Source of the DNA: Plantago elongata
Taxonomy: Eukaryota > Streptophyta > Magnoliopsida > Lamiales > Plantaginaceae
Reading direction: 5' to 3'
NCBI GenBank assembly: GCA_036897095.1
Contig: JAYMSP010000029.1
Coordinates: 50,324 to 114,323 of the forward strand
DNA length: 64,000 bases
Positions 29,231 to 40,420 of the stretch are shown here, piece after piece. The number at the start of each line of letters is the position of its first letter. The stretch's first letter is position 1. The notes beneath the pieces were generated by a model that ran no database searches, was not told the origin of the DNA, and saw only the letters and a program-made list of their open reading frames with translations. Both the position numbers and the translations under genes were made by a program.

Positions 29231-29800
29231 ATTCAAATATCTCTCACTTTCTCCAAGTGTAGCCTGAAATCAAGTTCTTCAAGAATCTCAGTGGACCATG
29301 TTTGAAATTCTGGAACTTCAATTTCATAACTTCGAACTTGTTTTCCTTGACTTTTTCAGTTCCGGTACAGATTTTTTCAATCAATTGCCATACAACTTTC
29401 ACCGTTTTAGCACCCCACAGTTTGCATTGTATGTGCTCAAGTGTGGATCGAATGATGATGTAACGAGCTTAACCATCCAACCTGTGTCTCTTTACATCTT
29501 TCGATGTCCAGAGTTCACGAGGTTTGTCTTCATACTCAACACTACCAGTAGGACGATCGTTATCGCTAGTGGAAGTATCGCTACCTTCTGCATCTTTGTC
29601 AGTGGTTCTCCTACCATCAAACACATCAATGACATGCTTGAGTTGTCTTATCACAATAGGACCTTCCTTGATGACATTGATCATCTCGTCACTTATAGCT
29701 TCCAAATGTAGCATCATGTTGTTCTTCAATTTCTCGCAGTTCTCTAGTTTCTGAACCGGGGCATAAATCAGAGACATACTTGCACACTTAACACACAATT
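29230..29800 (-). mobile_element. Copia-type gag fragment (UBN2-like)
   Basis: On the minus strand, 29469-29798 is open, and further frames continue to about 29280 with LWGAKTVKVVWQLIEKIC and TEKVKENKFEVMKLKFQNF. This matches the usual pattern of copia gag N-terminal domains (AKxxWDxLE...EGxxxVKExK). The frame is interrupted, and no protease, integrase or reverse transcriptase follows downstream. It lies directly inside the primer-binding site at 29881. Confidence 0.6.
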
Positions 29801-29880
29801 AAAACGTCATCGGAAAGCGACAAAAACTCTTCACCTATCTGGGAATCGAGGTTCAGTGAGAAGGCTTGGGAACCTCCTAC

Positions 29881-29890
29881 TCTGATACCA
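29881..29890 (-). other. LTR-retrotransposon primer-binding site
   Basis: On the minus strand TGGTATCAGA complements the 3' end of initiator methionine tRNA, the standard copia primer. It sits between the putative LTR end (29893) and the gag fragment. Confidence 0.7.
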
Positions 29891-29892
29891 CT

Positions 29893-31311
29893 TGATGGTA
29901 CAGATCACCGCAAAGTAAAAGACTAGGGGATAGTCTTTTCAAACTTTTATCGATAAACACAATTTTTCAGATACTTGAGGGTATCTGATACTTAGATTCA
30001 GAGAGCGCAAGACTTAACGATAGATAAATGAGTTTGTGCTTTGCAATAATAAATGTGTGTGTGTGTGTGTAATGCTGAAAGATAAGTACGGGTAAGTGAA
30101 TAACACAACAAGTATAGTGGTATCTGGAGGTGGCATAATCCTCCAACTAATCCACTGCATCCTTTCTGAGACCTAGAATTCACTAAAACATATAATTGAG
30201 TTCTCCTTACAATAATCATATTTTAAGATCCCTAAACAAATGGTTCACCACCCAATGTTCCCCCTAAGTTGTTCCCTAGCTCCACAAGCCAAGTACTCAA
30301 GATAACCTTGAAGCTAATTCTGAATTTTCCAAATCAAGTACAACCGGTACTCCACTCCTTGATAGTGTTGGTTATAATGTTGTTTGTCAAGAAAGCTTCT
30401 CGTATAACTTTTCAGTTATGTTTTTCAGAGAGCTTAGAATAAACAAGTATACTTAATACACTTATTCAATGTATGGTAGGTTGCTCTTAATGACCAAGTA
30501 ATTAATACCCGCTATGGAGAATGAGCTTCAAAAAGGTATCTGAGAGTTCAACTCTTTCACGAACAACAATATCTTGTTAAAGGTTCAGTACACTTAGAAA
30601 TACTTGTGATTTTCTCGAGCTTTGGTCGCAAAAGAAAGCTTGAGGAGAGTTGTAATGCTTGAGAGAATACTTGGTTGAAAGTTATGTGAACGTAGTTCGT
30701 GTGTGTTATTTGTCAGCTTCTAAGTTTGATATATAGATGAATTTGAGAGTCGTTTGAACAGTATCCGCTAGACACACTTCAAATTCAATCCGTTCATATA
30801 TTGAAATTAGTACTCAGAAGTCTTTATTTCATTTTTCAGAGAGAACCGTACATTTAACAAACATTTTTGTCCGTGTCATAAATGCATTGTACTATTTCTG
30901 GTCCTTTAGTCTCAACGGACACATGAGGCTTTCTAAGAGCTTGCATGCTCCTGCACTCGATAATATCATATGTTCATATACTTGTTTTGTGCAATGTATA
31001 CACTATACATTATGGTATTTGATCATAGCTTATCAAAGGAGACTTATACCTTTAGTCTTCATAAATCTTGTGCAATCTTCAGTCTTCAATCTTCGATTAA
31101 AATTCATTACTAGGATCCTTCTTCAGGGACTTCTTCAAAATATAAAATTACATTCAGACCTAATAAACCTAATACAAGTTTTACTAGACTAACATACTAA
31201 GTGATTTCGTCTTTTACAGTGTTTAAGTAAACCAAAAGTACTAGTCACCTTTTTGTACTAAGATAAGTCATATGGTGATTGATAAAAAATACTAAACAAA
31301 TATTACTAACA
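29893..31311 (-). mobile_element. Putative copia LTR (about 1.4 kb)
   Basis: Adjacent to the primer-binding site, the plus strand begins TGATGGTACAG at 29893. The other boundary is proposed at 31311, where the minus strand begins TGTTAGTAATATTTG, typical of copia LTR starts. The interval is noncoding. The matching second LTR is absent from this window, and the outer boundary is inferred from the terminus alone. Confidence 0.45.
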
Positions 31312-31470
31312 ATGCGATTATGATCAAAGGTTTAGACAAACCCGGCCTTGGTGGGGAAATTGGACATACTATGGGGCCTCAATGGTGATGCAAACATGCT
31401 TGAGCTAGGCCATTGTATATTGGAGTATCAGAAGCAAAGAGAGAACTGATCCTCACTATAGGCCCTTGAC

Positions 31471-31846
31471 TAGTGTTGTTTTTCGAGTAGAGCCTTATCG
31501 AGAGCTCGATTAGACTCGGTAAAGCTCGAATCGGTTCGGCTCGATAAGCTTTTTCGAGCCAAGCTCGATTTTATACTTGTTTCATTATCGAGCCGAGCTC
31601 GACTCGGCTCGTTAAAGCTCGTCAAGAGTAATTATTTTAATTAATTATAAGTTTTTATACATATTTTTATAGATAAATCTCGATAAAGCTTGTATATTTT
31701 CGAGTTCGAGCTCGTTACATGTTACTCGAGCTCGAGCTCGTTCTTTTGCTCATTTTGTTAACGAGCCGAGCCGAAGCTCGACTCGTTTGAATTTGAGCTC
31801 GAGCTCGAGTATCAAAATACTCGGCTCGGCTCCAAAAACAAAACTA
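31471..31846. mobile_element. TCGAG-rich hAT-type MITE, copy 2, with 8-bp duplication
   Basis: The left end TAGTGTTGTTTTTCGAG pairs with the inverted right end TAGTTTTGTTTTTGGAG. The element is flanked by CCCTTGAC on the left (31463-31470) and TCCTTGAC on the right (31847-31854), an 8-bp duplication with one mismatch as expected for hAT. The 376-bp interior is rich in GAGCTCGAGC motifs around an AT-rich centre and encodes nothing. Related copies are at 5593 and 34262. Confidence 0.8.
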
Positions 31847-32795
31847 TCCTTGACAACTTGCATGAAGCATCTTCTATCTGGAAATGGAAGCCAGACTTCA
31901 AGGCGGACCATGACAAGATTGAGACGACGATTACGTGGGGGTGAGAATCATGAACCTCCCTATTAAACTGTTTAGGGAATCCATCATTTAAACACTAGAA
32001 ACTTGTGAGGGAGATCCATTAAAGATGGGTGGGAATATTTTCAATGTAACTTGAGAAAAGTTTGCGAGATTTTGTGTTCAAATTAGACTTGATGTACCTC
32101 TTCATTTAGGAATTTGTGTGGATTTTTCCAAACTATGTTTCAACTTCCAAGTGAGCTACTTAGGGTGAGCATCGGGCCAACACCAAACTGAATCAAATTT
32201 TGACTACTTTGGTAACTCGAAAACCAAAACAAACTGGCCTGGACCGTGCTGAATTTCCGATTCGATCTGGACCTGAGCTGACTTTGACAAAATAAATGAA
32301 ATATTTGTTATAATAATTGAATATATGTAAACAAATTCAATTACATTATATTGGGACTAACCCAATACCTATTTAGCAACCAAAAGAAACTAACAAAAAG
32401 GAGAAAACAGAGAATATAAATTATGAATGGGAAAGGGGTGAGAGACGAAGCAGCAACGCTTCTCGATCTGTCTAGGTCGCTTCTCTATCTCAAACGAAAA
32501 ACTCCCAACCTTAGATTTTGCACATAAACGAGGCGGAGAAGCATAAACTGTTGGAGGAGCCGTGGGAAGAGATCCAAAGGGAAGGTCAGGATATGTGTGA
32601 CTCTCGATGCTCCGGTTCGTTGGTTGTTCCACCAAGCATATCTGGTGGAAGAGCCTCTTTCTATGACAATTGTGGGAAGCATCTGATGGAGGAGACATGA
32701 TTATGGAGCAGATCTAAAGTTAGAGCAATGTGGAGCAGATCTGAAGTCCGAGCAGGCGAAATGGAAAAGAAGCGGACTGATGGAGCAAGCGGAAT
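31847..32795. other. Spacer and left part of the host sequence interrupted by a MITE
   Basis: No gene is supported. From about 32158 the sequence (TAGGGTGAGCATCGGGCC, then CCGATTCGATCTGGACC) looks like the left end of a nucleotide-biased DNA element whose counterpart may lie at 33750-33880 (CATTCGGTCCGGCCCG), with the MITE at 32796 nested between them. The open frames at 32390-32700 have no family resemblance. Confidence 0.35.
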
Positions 32796-33658
32796 GGGAG
32801 GCATTGTACTTTTGGTCCTATAACTCAAGGTCCGCTTCTAATACGGTCCTAAACAATCTTTAAGTATACAGAGTACGACCTAATTTGTTCAATTTAGGAC
32901 AAAATTTGGGGATCTTTTTCGATCCCAGTGACATGGCAGATGATATGGCTTCCGAGTGGATTATGAAGCTGTGAACTTGGACGAATCGACGGATTCTGCG
33001 CACCTCCCAGCGAATTAAGGCAGATTTGCGAATTGACACTTTCCCCAAATTGAAACCCTAAAACCCTAATCCCCCATTAACTCTAATTCCCAATTTCTAT
33101 CAACCCTAATTTCCTAATTCATCCAAATCACGAACAAAAATTCCTAATTCCAACGTCCTGGTGATGAGTCGAAATCAAATTGTCCGAACATGAAACTTTT
33201 GTTTCATTCGGCTCCTTTATGAAACTTTTAAAAGAGTTTTATTATATAAGTGTTAATAAAAATAATTGCCTCTAGAGTTAATCTATAGAGAAAACAAGTA
33301 ACAACTAATGAAATAGTCAAAATCGAAACTTTGAAAATTTATGCAACATTAAAATCGAATCTTTCATGCATAATGTTTAACAGTACATTTCCGATTATGG
33401 AAAAGAACAAAGTATGAGCAACTGTAACTAGGTTTGAAATCTGAGTGTATGATCGTGTTTTGATTTGTTAAGGTTATTAGGCGTGTGGAGATGTGTGTTT
33501 AGCATGTGATATTTAGTGTGTTAGCATCCATCGTCAATGATTCCGTATGAATACATCGATTTTATACTGTCCAAGGACCAAATACGCAAACTTAAAGTTT
33601 GTTAGGATTCAAATCGAAGAGGACCTTAAGTTATGAGACTAAAAGTACAATTCTCCCC
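32796..33658. mobile_element. Long-TIR MITE, Mutator-like, with 9-bp duplication
   Basis: The left end GGGAGGCATTGTACTTTTGG and the inverted right end GGGGAGAATTGTACTTTTAG begin imperfect inverted repeats extending about 85 bp (TAACTYAAGGTCC, then CTTTAAGT). The flanks read AAGCGGAAT (32787-32795) and AAGCGAAAT (33659-33667), a 9-bp duplication with one mismatch, diagnostic of Mutator-like elements. It is 863 bp long with no transposase frame. Confidence 0.85.
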
Positions 33659-33985
33659 AAGCGAAATGGAGGATGAAGAGTTCGGTTCGGGGTTTTGCTT
33701 TTCGGTAGAAGAAATGAAATGTATGTGGGTTAAATTTGGAAAATGATTATATAATTCATGTAAACGCAGTTCATTCGGTCCGGCCCGAAAATCAAAAAAT
33801 TTTAATTTACCAAGAACCGACGGACCAAATTGCTTTGGAGTCGATCCGAAAATTGATTTACGGGTAGGGTCATTTTACCTATAAAATGGCCTTAGCAACG
33901 TCATGAACTCCAAACTAGGTTCGTGATCCATATGAGCCAAGAACTATAAATTATGCAAATATCGTAAAAATCATGTCAAATGATG

Positions 33986-33989
<4 letters not shown>

Positions 33990-34033
<44 letters not shown>
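33990..34033 (+). repeat. (TAA)n microsatellite
   Basis: About 14 uninterrupted TAA units. A simple sequence repeat. Confidence 0.95.
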
Positions 34034-34034
<1 letters not shown>

Positions 34035-34261
34035 TATATTAATTGTTCAATTTGTTCGGTTTATGTTTGATAAAAATGTAAACCACATGCTCGTGTTCAA
34101 CTTTTTCAACTTTAAAATATTTCATGTGCTCCCAATAGCTTTTGATTATTCGGTTTGTTTTCATCATTCATATGTTGTTGAGCCTGAAAGTACAAGCAAC
34201 AATAATCCATAAAATAAATTTATAAACAAATGTAAATAATTATATAATTATTGTAATTAAC

Positions 34262-34570
34262 GTTGTTACGTGAGTCGAGCCTCAACTAGTCGATAGAATA
34301 AATATGCTGAGCTTGAGCTTTATCTTATGATCTTTAAAGGCTTGGCTCGATAAAGCTTACTACGGCTTATTTTATTTTAATAAATAGTAACATTTATATT
34401 TATTCTCAACGTGTTCAATAGATAAAGCTTGTTATTCATTATATCTCGACTTGAACTCGTTACAAGTTACTTGTGTTCGAACCTATTTCATTAATTATTC
34501 TTATTAACGAGTTGTGTTCGGACCAGACTCGGTCGAGCTCGAGTATCATAATAGTTGTTTGACTACACTA
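34262..34570. mobile_element. TCGAG-rich hAT-type MITE, copy 3 (degraded)
   Basis: The interior shares GTCGAGCC, CTCGATAAAGCTT and GGTCGAGCTCGAGTATCATA with the copies at 5593 and 31471, and the right end, inverted, reads TAGTGTAGTCAAACAAC. The left terminus is not clean and no duplication is evident. Confidence 0.5.
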
Positions 34571-35445
34571 ATTGTAATATTATTACGGTAGACCAATGGA
34601 CCATTTGACTTTCTGTTGCTTAATTAATGGCCTACTAAGTTTACGTTTGTCCACTTATAATCTTTCAAGAAACGGTCAATGTACAAAACGTGTGATGAGA
34701 AATTAATCTAACTAGCATGACTATAACTATATATAGTCACAAAGACATAATTATGATGAGATTTTGACACATACGAGTGTGCGAATATTCTTCGGGCAAG
34801 TAACTAATCTAGACCAATACTAGTAACAAACTTTAGTAGTAGAAAATAATAAGGACTAGAAAAGAAGTTGGACAGTTAGATCCCAACAAAATCAATGTTC
34901 ATACCTCTTTTTCTCTATCTCTTTCAACAAATCTAGCTATCTCCATGAGATCTGTTTTAACTTCGAAAAATTCTAATAAAAAACTCCTTAATACTAATAA
35001 TTAAAAAATAATTTAATATACATTAATAGAGTGTTATAAATAAAGTGTTATAACTAATTAAATTATATTTTAATATAATGATACAACTCGCGTAATTTAT
35101 ATTCACATATAAAAATTAAATAATCACGTAAATTATATAATAAAACTTTACCGCTCGAATAGTACAAAGATGATAGTGCAGGATTAGAAAAGAATTTGAA
35201 TAGACTAAAATGTGATCATATAATTTAATGAACCATGATATAATTTTGCTTACGGATATACTTTACTTAGTACTTAATTTAGTTAAGTAGTTGTAATTAT
35301 ATTTGGTCTTCATCTTCTAGTCAGTTTAGCAGTATTATCGCCTGGTCATTTGGTTCTCTCAGAAGACTTTTTTATTTATGTCAATAGACTGATTTCTATA
35401 ACTTACTACCATTTTTCTCTATATATCTTTCTTCTCACTTCACAA

Positions 35446-37458
35446 ATGTCCAAAGGATGTGATGTGGACTCTCCTTTGATCCGGATCACACTGAACACTA
35501 CTACTACTACAACTACTACTACTCCTACTCCAACAAACAAGTACCCAAATATGGATCATTCATCACCTCCCACTCTTCACTTCCCTGTAACTCTCAGCTG
35601 CACCACTGCTGATCATCCTACACCTGATCATCTCAACGGAAAACGCAAAGTCATGGACGAAATGGATTTTTTCGCGGAGAACAACAAACACGCCCAACAA
35701 CCCGAACCAGATGTGCATTTCACTCAAAAGATGGATTACAATGTTAATGTATGACTGACTTCCTTAATGTTCTACTTCTCTGTCGGTGGTCCATATTCGT
35801 TTTATTTTTTTTCTTTTTCTGATGTGTATATGTATGCAGACCGGCTTGCATCTTCTCACTGCTGCCAATAATGTTAACGATCAGTCCATAGTGGAAGACG
35901 GAATGTCCACCAGCCTCGACCAACAAAGAGCTAAAACTGAGGTAGTAAGGAAAAACGACCACAGCCTAATGTATATATCATTGTGAGTCAATATAGCTTT
36001 ATGTGTGACTGATCATGAATTCTTGCAGTTGACAGTGCTAAGAGATAAACTGGAGATGGTGAATTCAGAGAACTGTCGTTTAAGGGAGACTTTGAGTCGA
36101 GTTACACAAGATCTCCACAATATGGAAATGCAAGTACAAATGCAACAACAACAACAACAGCAGCAGCAGCAGCAGCAGTACACTGATCAAAATGCGTTCG
36201 GAAGAGCCAATGAGGAACAGAGAAATGGACATGGAAACTCATCAGTGGCTCCTAGACAGTTCATGGAACTTGGATTGGCGTCCCCCCCTGATAATGAGGA
36301 TACAACATCCGAAGGACGTGACCATCCATCAGTATCTGACAAAGATATAATCTTAGATCGTGACCAGAGTCCTGAAAACAAGGTTCCTAGGCTCACTCAC
36401 TCCCCAAGAAGTGCTGATCAAGCTACAGAGGCCACCATGAGGAAGTGTCGTGTCTCCGTACGTCTCCGATCTGAGGCTCCCATGGTACATATGCTTCACT
36501 TTCTAATTAAGTGCTACATATATGTGCATGTGTTTTAGTAACATTTTGTGTATGAAACTAGCTATAATAATCTCTTCTTCTGAATAGCTTACGGATGGAT
36601 GCCAATGGCGCAAGTACGGGCAGAAGATGGCGAAGGGGAACCCATGCCCTCGTGCATACTATCGTTGCACTATGGCCATTGGTTGTCCAGTTCGGAAACA
36701 AGTATGTTATTCATTTCAATTCCAATTGGTTGTTTATATGCCTACACTACACCTGATTGAGAATTACGCACTCTCATCTCTTTGCTTGATCGTGTCGTTA
36801 TACTAGGTAGATGATTGTATTTTTGAAAGTGTAGGTTCAAAGATGCGCGGAGGACAAAGGCATCCTAGTAACAACGTACGAAGGGTGTCATAGTCACCCA
36901 TTACCGCCAGCTGCCATGGCAATGGCCTCAGCGACAACCTCTGCAGCAAAAATGCTACTCTCAGGATCAATGCCAAGTTCGGATGGACTAATGAACTCAA
37001 ATCTCCTGGCAAGGAGCTTGCTACCCTGCGCGTCAAGCATTGCAATTTCAGCATCTGCACCATTTCCTACGGTTACACTAGACCTGACCCAATCCCCGAA
37101 CCCATTACAGGGACAACCAAGCCAGTTCCCGATTCAGTTTTCCAATACACATCATCAAAATCAGGCATATCTTCCGCATATATTTGGGCAGGCATTGTAC
37201 AACCAATCGAAGTCTTTAGGTCTCCAGATGTCATCGCAAGATACGGATCATGCAAATCCGCAGTTATCATCGTTACTGCAGCCAGGGCAGTGGAATGAAA
37301 CTGCGAATGCCCTGGCAACTGATCCCAGTTTTACAGCTGCATTAGCTGCTGTCATAAGTTCATATTTTGGTAACAATTTGAACAACAATAATGCTAGCAA
37401 CAACAATGCTACGGCGAATGTAGCTCCGAATGGCAACAACAACAAATGTAGCTCCTGA
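35446..37458 (+). CDS. WRKY transcription factor, group IIb (WRKY6/31/42 type)
   Basis: A nuclear regulator that binds W boxes. Five exons: 35446-35748, 35840-35941, 36029-36484, 36588-36701 and 36835-37458; all phases agree and give 532 residues. The ATG at 35446 ([10 protein letters not shown]) is preferred to the upstream in-frame ATG at 35350, whose extra residues look untranslated. In order: an acidic N-terminus with FPVTLSC and DFFAENN, a leucine zipper-like [19 protein letters not shown] (about 138-160), a glutamine run, PRQFMELGL, and [20 protein letters not shown] before the WRKYGQK domain (294-300) with zinc ligands C314, C320, H344 and H346. The tail has [23 protein letters not shown] and [14 protein letters not shown], all hallmarks of IIb. 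Family members act in phosphate, senescence and defence responses. C343, beside the zinc histidine (EGCHSH), is unusual. Confidence 0.95.
36144..36180 (+). repeat. Polyglutamine (CAA/CAG) tract in the WRKY coding region
   Basis: CAA units followed by CAG units encode about 12 consecutive glutamines just after the zipper. Glutamine tracts occur at the same place in relatives and vary in length; this one is likely polymorphic. Confidence 0.9.
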
Positions 37459-37718
37459 ATGATCAATGGCAACCATAGCATAGACACGACAGCCCAAGCT
37501 TAATTTTATGTCAATAATTCGTATCCCACCAAATAAGTGTCAATTTTGTTTCTTAAACACTTTGGAGGTTCTTAGCTTTTTTTTTATTGAAAATGTTAGG
37601 AGGTTCTTAGTTTCCTTGTCATTTAACCTCCATATAGATATTATTTACTTTTCTTTTTAGAAATAATGCTTCATTTAGCAAATCGCAACAAAATTAAACT
37701 ATATAGTAGTAGAATTTT

Positions 37719-38365
37719 TATAACGTCCCAGAATTTCAAGTCGAGTCAAAAGAGCATAAAGGGATTGAACACTACTCCTACCAAAAAGATGTATCTTTCT
37801 TTTCGGTAATTCACCTATGAGAACTTCAGAGTTAAGTGTGCTTGATATGGAGTAATTTTGGGATGGGTGATCAATTGAAATGTCTTCTGGTTTGCACACG
37901 ATTAAGGACAGAGTGCGTGGGAAATTATTTGTGGTGGTAAAGTAGGGCAAAATATCACCTGGAGAGTTGTCCATAAGTAACCGCGCCGATCCAAAGGGTC
38001 GTGGCTCGGTCCATTAGTGGTTCGAGTCGTTACAAATGGTATCAGAGTTGTGCTAATCCAAATCCACAAGGGGTGGACGGTTGTCAGACCATGGTGCGAC
38101 GAGGACGTCACACAATTCTAGAGGGGGTGAATGTAAAATTCTAGAATTTCAAGCAGATCCAAATAGCTTAAAGGGATTGAGAACGCTGTTGAACAAGGTA
38201 CACCTTTCTTTATGGGAATCTGCCTACGAGAACTCTTGAGTAAAGTGTGCTTACTCTGCAGTAATCCTAAGATGGATGACAAACTGGGAAGTCTTTCGGT
38301 TCGTGCACGAATTAGGACAAAGTGCGTGGGAAATGTACAACTTCGGGTGATACCAAGACATGTCA
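37719..38365 (+). mobile_element. TRIM (miniature LTR retrotransposon) A
   Basis: The first LTR is 37719-38034, ending CGTTACA, followed at once by the primer-binding site TGGTATCAGAG (38037-38047). The internal part is under 100 bp and noncoding; a purine tract GAGGGGGTGA (38121) precedes the second LTR at 38132 (TGTAAAATTCTAGAATTTC). The LTRs share AATTTCAAG, AAAGGGATTGA, GAGAACTTC/GAGAACTCT and GTGCGTGGGAAA. The second LTR is cut at about 38365, where an inverted TRIM begins. LTR divergence indicates an old insertion. Confidence 0.8.
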
Positions 38366-38979
38366 TTTTCCACGTTCACTCATGTGCGAACAAACCGGAA
38401 GATTTTCCAGCTAGTCATCTATCCTAGAATTGCTCCAGAGCAAGCATGCTTCACTCTGAAGTTATCATAGGCGGATTCCCAAAAAAAACAAATAAGGTGC
38501 ACCTTGTTGGTATGAGTAGCGTTCTCTATCACTTTAAGCATTTTTGAACTTTGGGCCGTTACATTCACCATCTCTCGAATTCAGCGACGTCCGCTCGTAC
38601 CATGGTCCGACCAACCGTCCATGCCTTGTGGGTTTAGGTTGGCACGACTCTGATACCATTTGTAATGACACGGACCACTAATGGGCCGAGCCTCGACCCT
38701 TTGGACTGCTATGGTTACACATGGACAACTCTCCAGTTGATATGTTGGTCCTACTGTATCAACAAAAGTAATTTTCCACGCATTTATCCTTATTCGTATA
38801 CAAACCAGGAGACTTTCGAGTTGGTCACTTATCCTAATATTACTCCTAAACAAAAACGTTTAACTCTGAAATTCTCATAGGTAGATTCCTGAAAAAAAAA
38901 GGTGCACATTATTAGTATGAGTAACATTATCAGTCCCTTCAAACTTTTTGAACTTGACTTGAAATTCTCGAACGTTACA
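38366..38979 (-). mobile_element. TRIM B, inverted relative to TRIM A
   Basis: On the minus strand the LTR runs 38979-38661 (TGTAACGTTCGAGAATTTC ... CATTACA), followed by TGGTATCAGAG (38658-38648), a short internal part, a purine tract CGAGAGATGGTGA, and a second LTR start at 38563 that is cut near 38366. It mirrors TRIM A in every part. The two abut at a GACATGTC palindrome (38357-38364). Confidence 0.8.
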
Positions 38980-39096
38980 TTTACTTTCTTTTTCGTTATC
39001 CTCTGATATATAGAAGTTTGCTTATTTTCAAGTTTTGCTATCCTTGTTGAATAATTTATAGCAAAACGAGATGGAGACAAATTTATCTACACTATT

Positions 39097-39540
39097 ATGA
39101 AAATTAAAATGTACAAAATATATATGGAGAACGTCGCTCGTACCATTAATTTCAAGTCGGATGAAGAGAGACTACCGATGGAAGAAAGAATAAATGCTAC
39201 AAATAGCCGAAGAAAGCTTGAGGTTAGACAAAAACGAAGAACGGGGATTGCATTGAATGCTTCCAGAATCTTTCAAGAGAGAATTGCTAGGAATTACGAC
39301 TTGAAGAGTACTCATCTAAACTTATTGTCACACTTGTATGAAAGGCCAACCAAGGATCCGATACGAATTATGAGGGAGTTCGACGCAAGAGTTTGAGGAA
39401 TACAACTTAATGGACACACAGAATGTGAACTCAGAAGGAGAGTTTTCCCAAATTGGCTTAAGGTCAAGGTAATTAGTTGGCTTATCTCACTAGTCACTAC
39501 CATCAAGGAAGTCGTTTTGAATGACACATTTGGTGGCGTC
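39097..39540 (+). mobile_element. Degenerate open frame, possible retrotransposon gag
   Basis: A 99-codon frame (39097-39396) ends at TGA, and shifted frames continue with ELRRRVFPNWLKVKVISWLI. This vaguely resembles the LRxFPxSLxxxAxxWL core of Ty3/gypsy gag domains, with KDPIRIMREF in the expected upstream position. The match is weak and could be chance. No protease or RT follows. Confidence 0.3.
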
Positions 39541-39962
39541 TTAACGTGTCGGATTTATTAACACTGCTCGGTGAATTAAATTTGGAGCAGGAAAAATACT
39601 TGGATCAATTTTACCATGTGAAATTAAGCCATAAAATATGGGCTTAGCTAAAATCATCTATTACACTGGTGTTAACTTGTTCATATTTTTAATTCACAAT
39701 CCACGCAGGATTAATTAGTACACCACAAAAGGTAATGTACCAAACACAAGATAGTGAAATGTTAAAATTTATAGGATTATTCAATTCCAAACAAAAGTCG
39801 ACTAATGAAGCCGTCATTAATTCCCTACCAAACAACTCTGAAGCTTATCTACATGGGACGAGAAATTCAATAAGTTTATGCTTAGTCGGTCATCTATTAT
39901 CATATCTTAGATGGACTTTTTTAAAATTTCATTTTACATCTTTTTATCTATATATTATCAGT

Positions 39963-40420
39963 GGTGATCGTTCGGATTAATCCAATTCAATCCGATCTTC
40001 GGATCAATCCGAAGATTCGGAGCATTTTGGAGTCAATCCATAATTCGATCCGAAAGGTTCGGACTGGATTCAGATTAATCCGACTCGAATCGAATTTTTT
40101 CGGATTAATCCGAATATAATTTGAAAATAATAAAAATAAATTATCCTATCTTCCTCAACTTTTCTAAAACCTCCAAAACCTCAAAAAAAATAAAAAAAAA
40201 TAGAAATGACATAAATGAATAAGGATGAATGGATGATTAGGTTTTGTTTTGGATTTTTGTTACTAGGTTTGGATATAAGTTTGTTATTCCAAAAATTCGA
40301 CGGATCGGATCAGATTAATCCGAAAATCTTCGAATCTCAAATATGCTAATTCGTAATTCAATCCGGCAAACCGGATTGGATCGGATTGTCAGATTTTTCA
40401 ATCGAATTTTTGAATTTTGA
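39963..40420. repeat. TCGGATTAATCCGA-rich inverted-repeat element
   Basis: Both ends contain many copies of CGGATTAATCCGA, GGATTGGATCGGATT and related short palindromes around an A/T-rich centre, resembling the TCGAG-rich MITEs in plan. It is probably a non-autonomous hAT-like element. Exact ends and duplication were not determined. Confidence 0.5.

Larger units (their letters stand above)
33659..35445. other. Spacer upstream of the WRKY gene
   Basis: The spacer contains the possible right end of a GGTCCGGCC-biased element (33750-33880), a TAA microsatellite (33990-34033), the third TCGAG-rich MITE (34262-34570) and about 870 bp of AT-rich WRKY upstream sequence. No gene is supported. Confidence 0.45.

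Noticed and set aside
32390-32700. Overlapping open frames of 60-100 codons on both strands
   Set aside because: No family resemblance, and they lie in the flank of a nested MITE with element-like base bias.
35350-35445. Upstream in-frame ATG for the WRKY protein
   Set aside because: The extra 32 residues are hydrophobic and leader-like, unlike group IIb N-termini; the ATG at 35446 is preferred.
37699-38880. Several 70-90 codon open frames downstream of WRKY
   Set aside because: All fall inside LTRs of the two TRIM elements and change frame between LTR copies.
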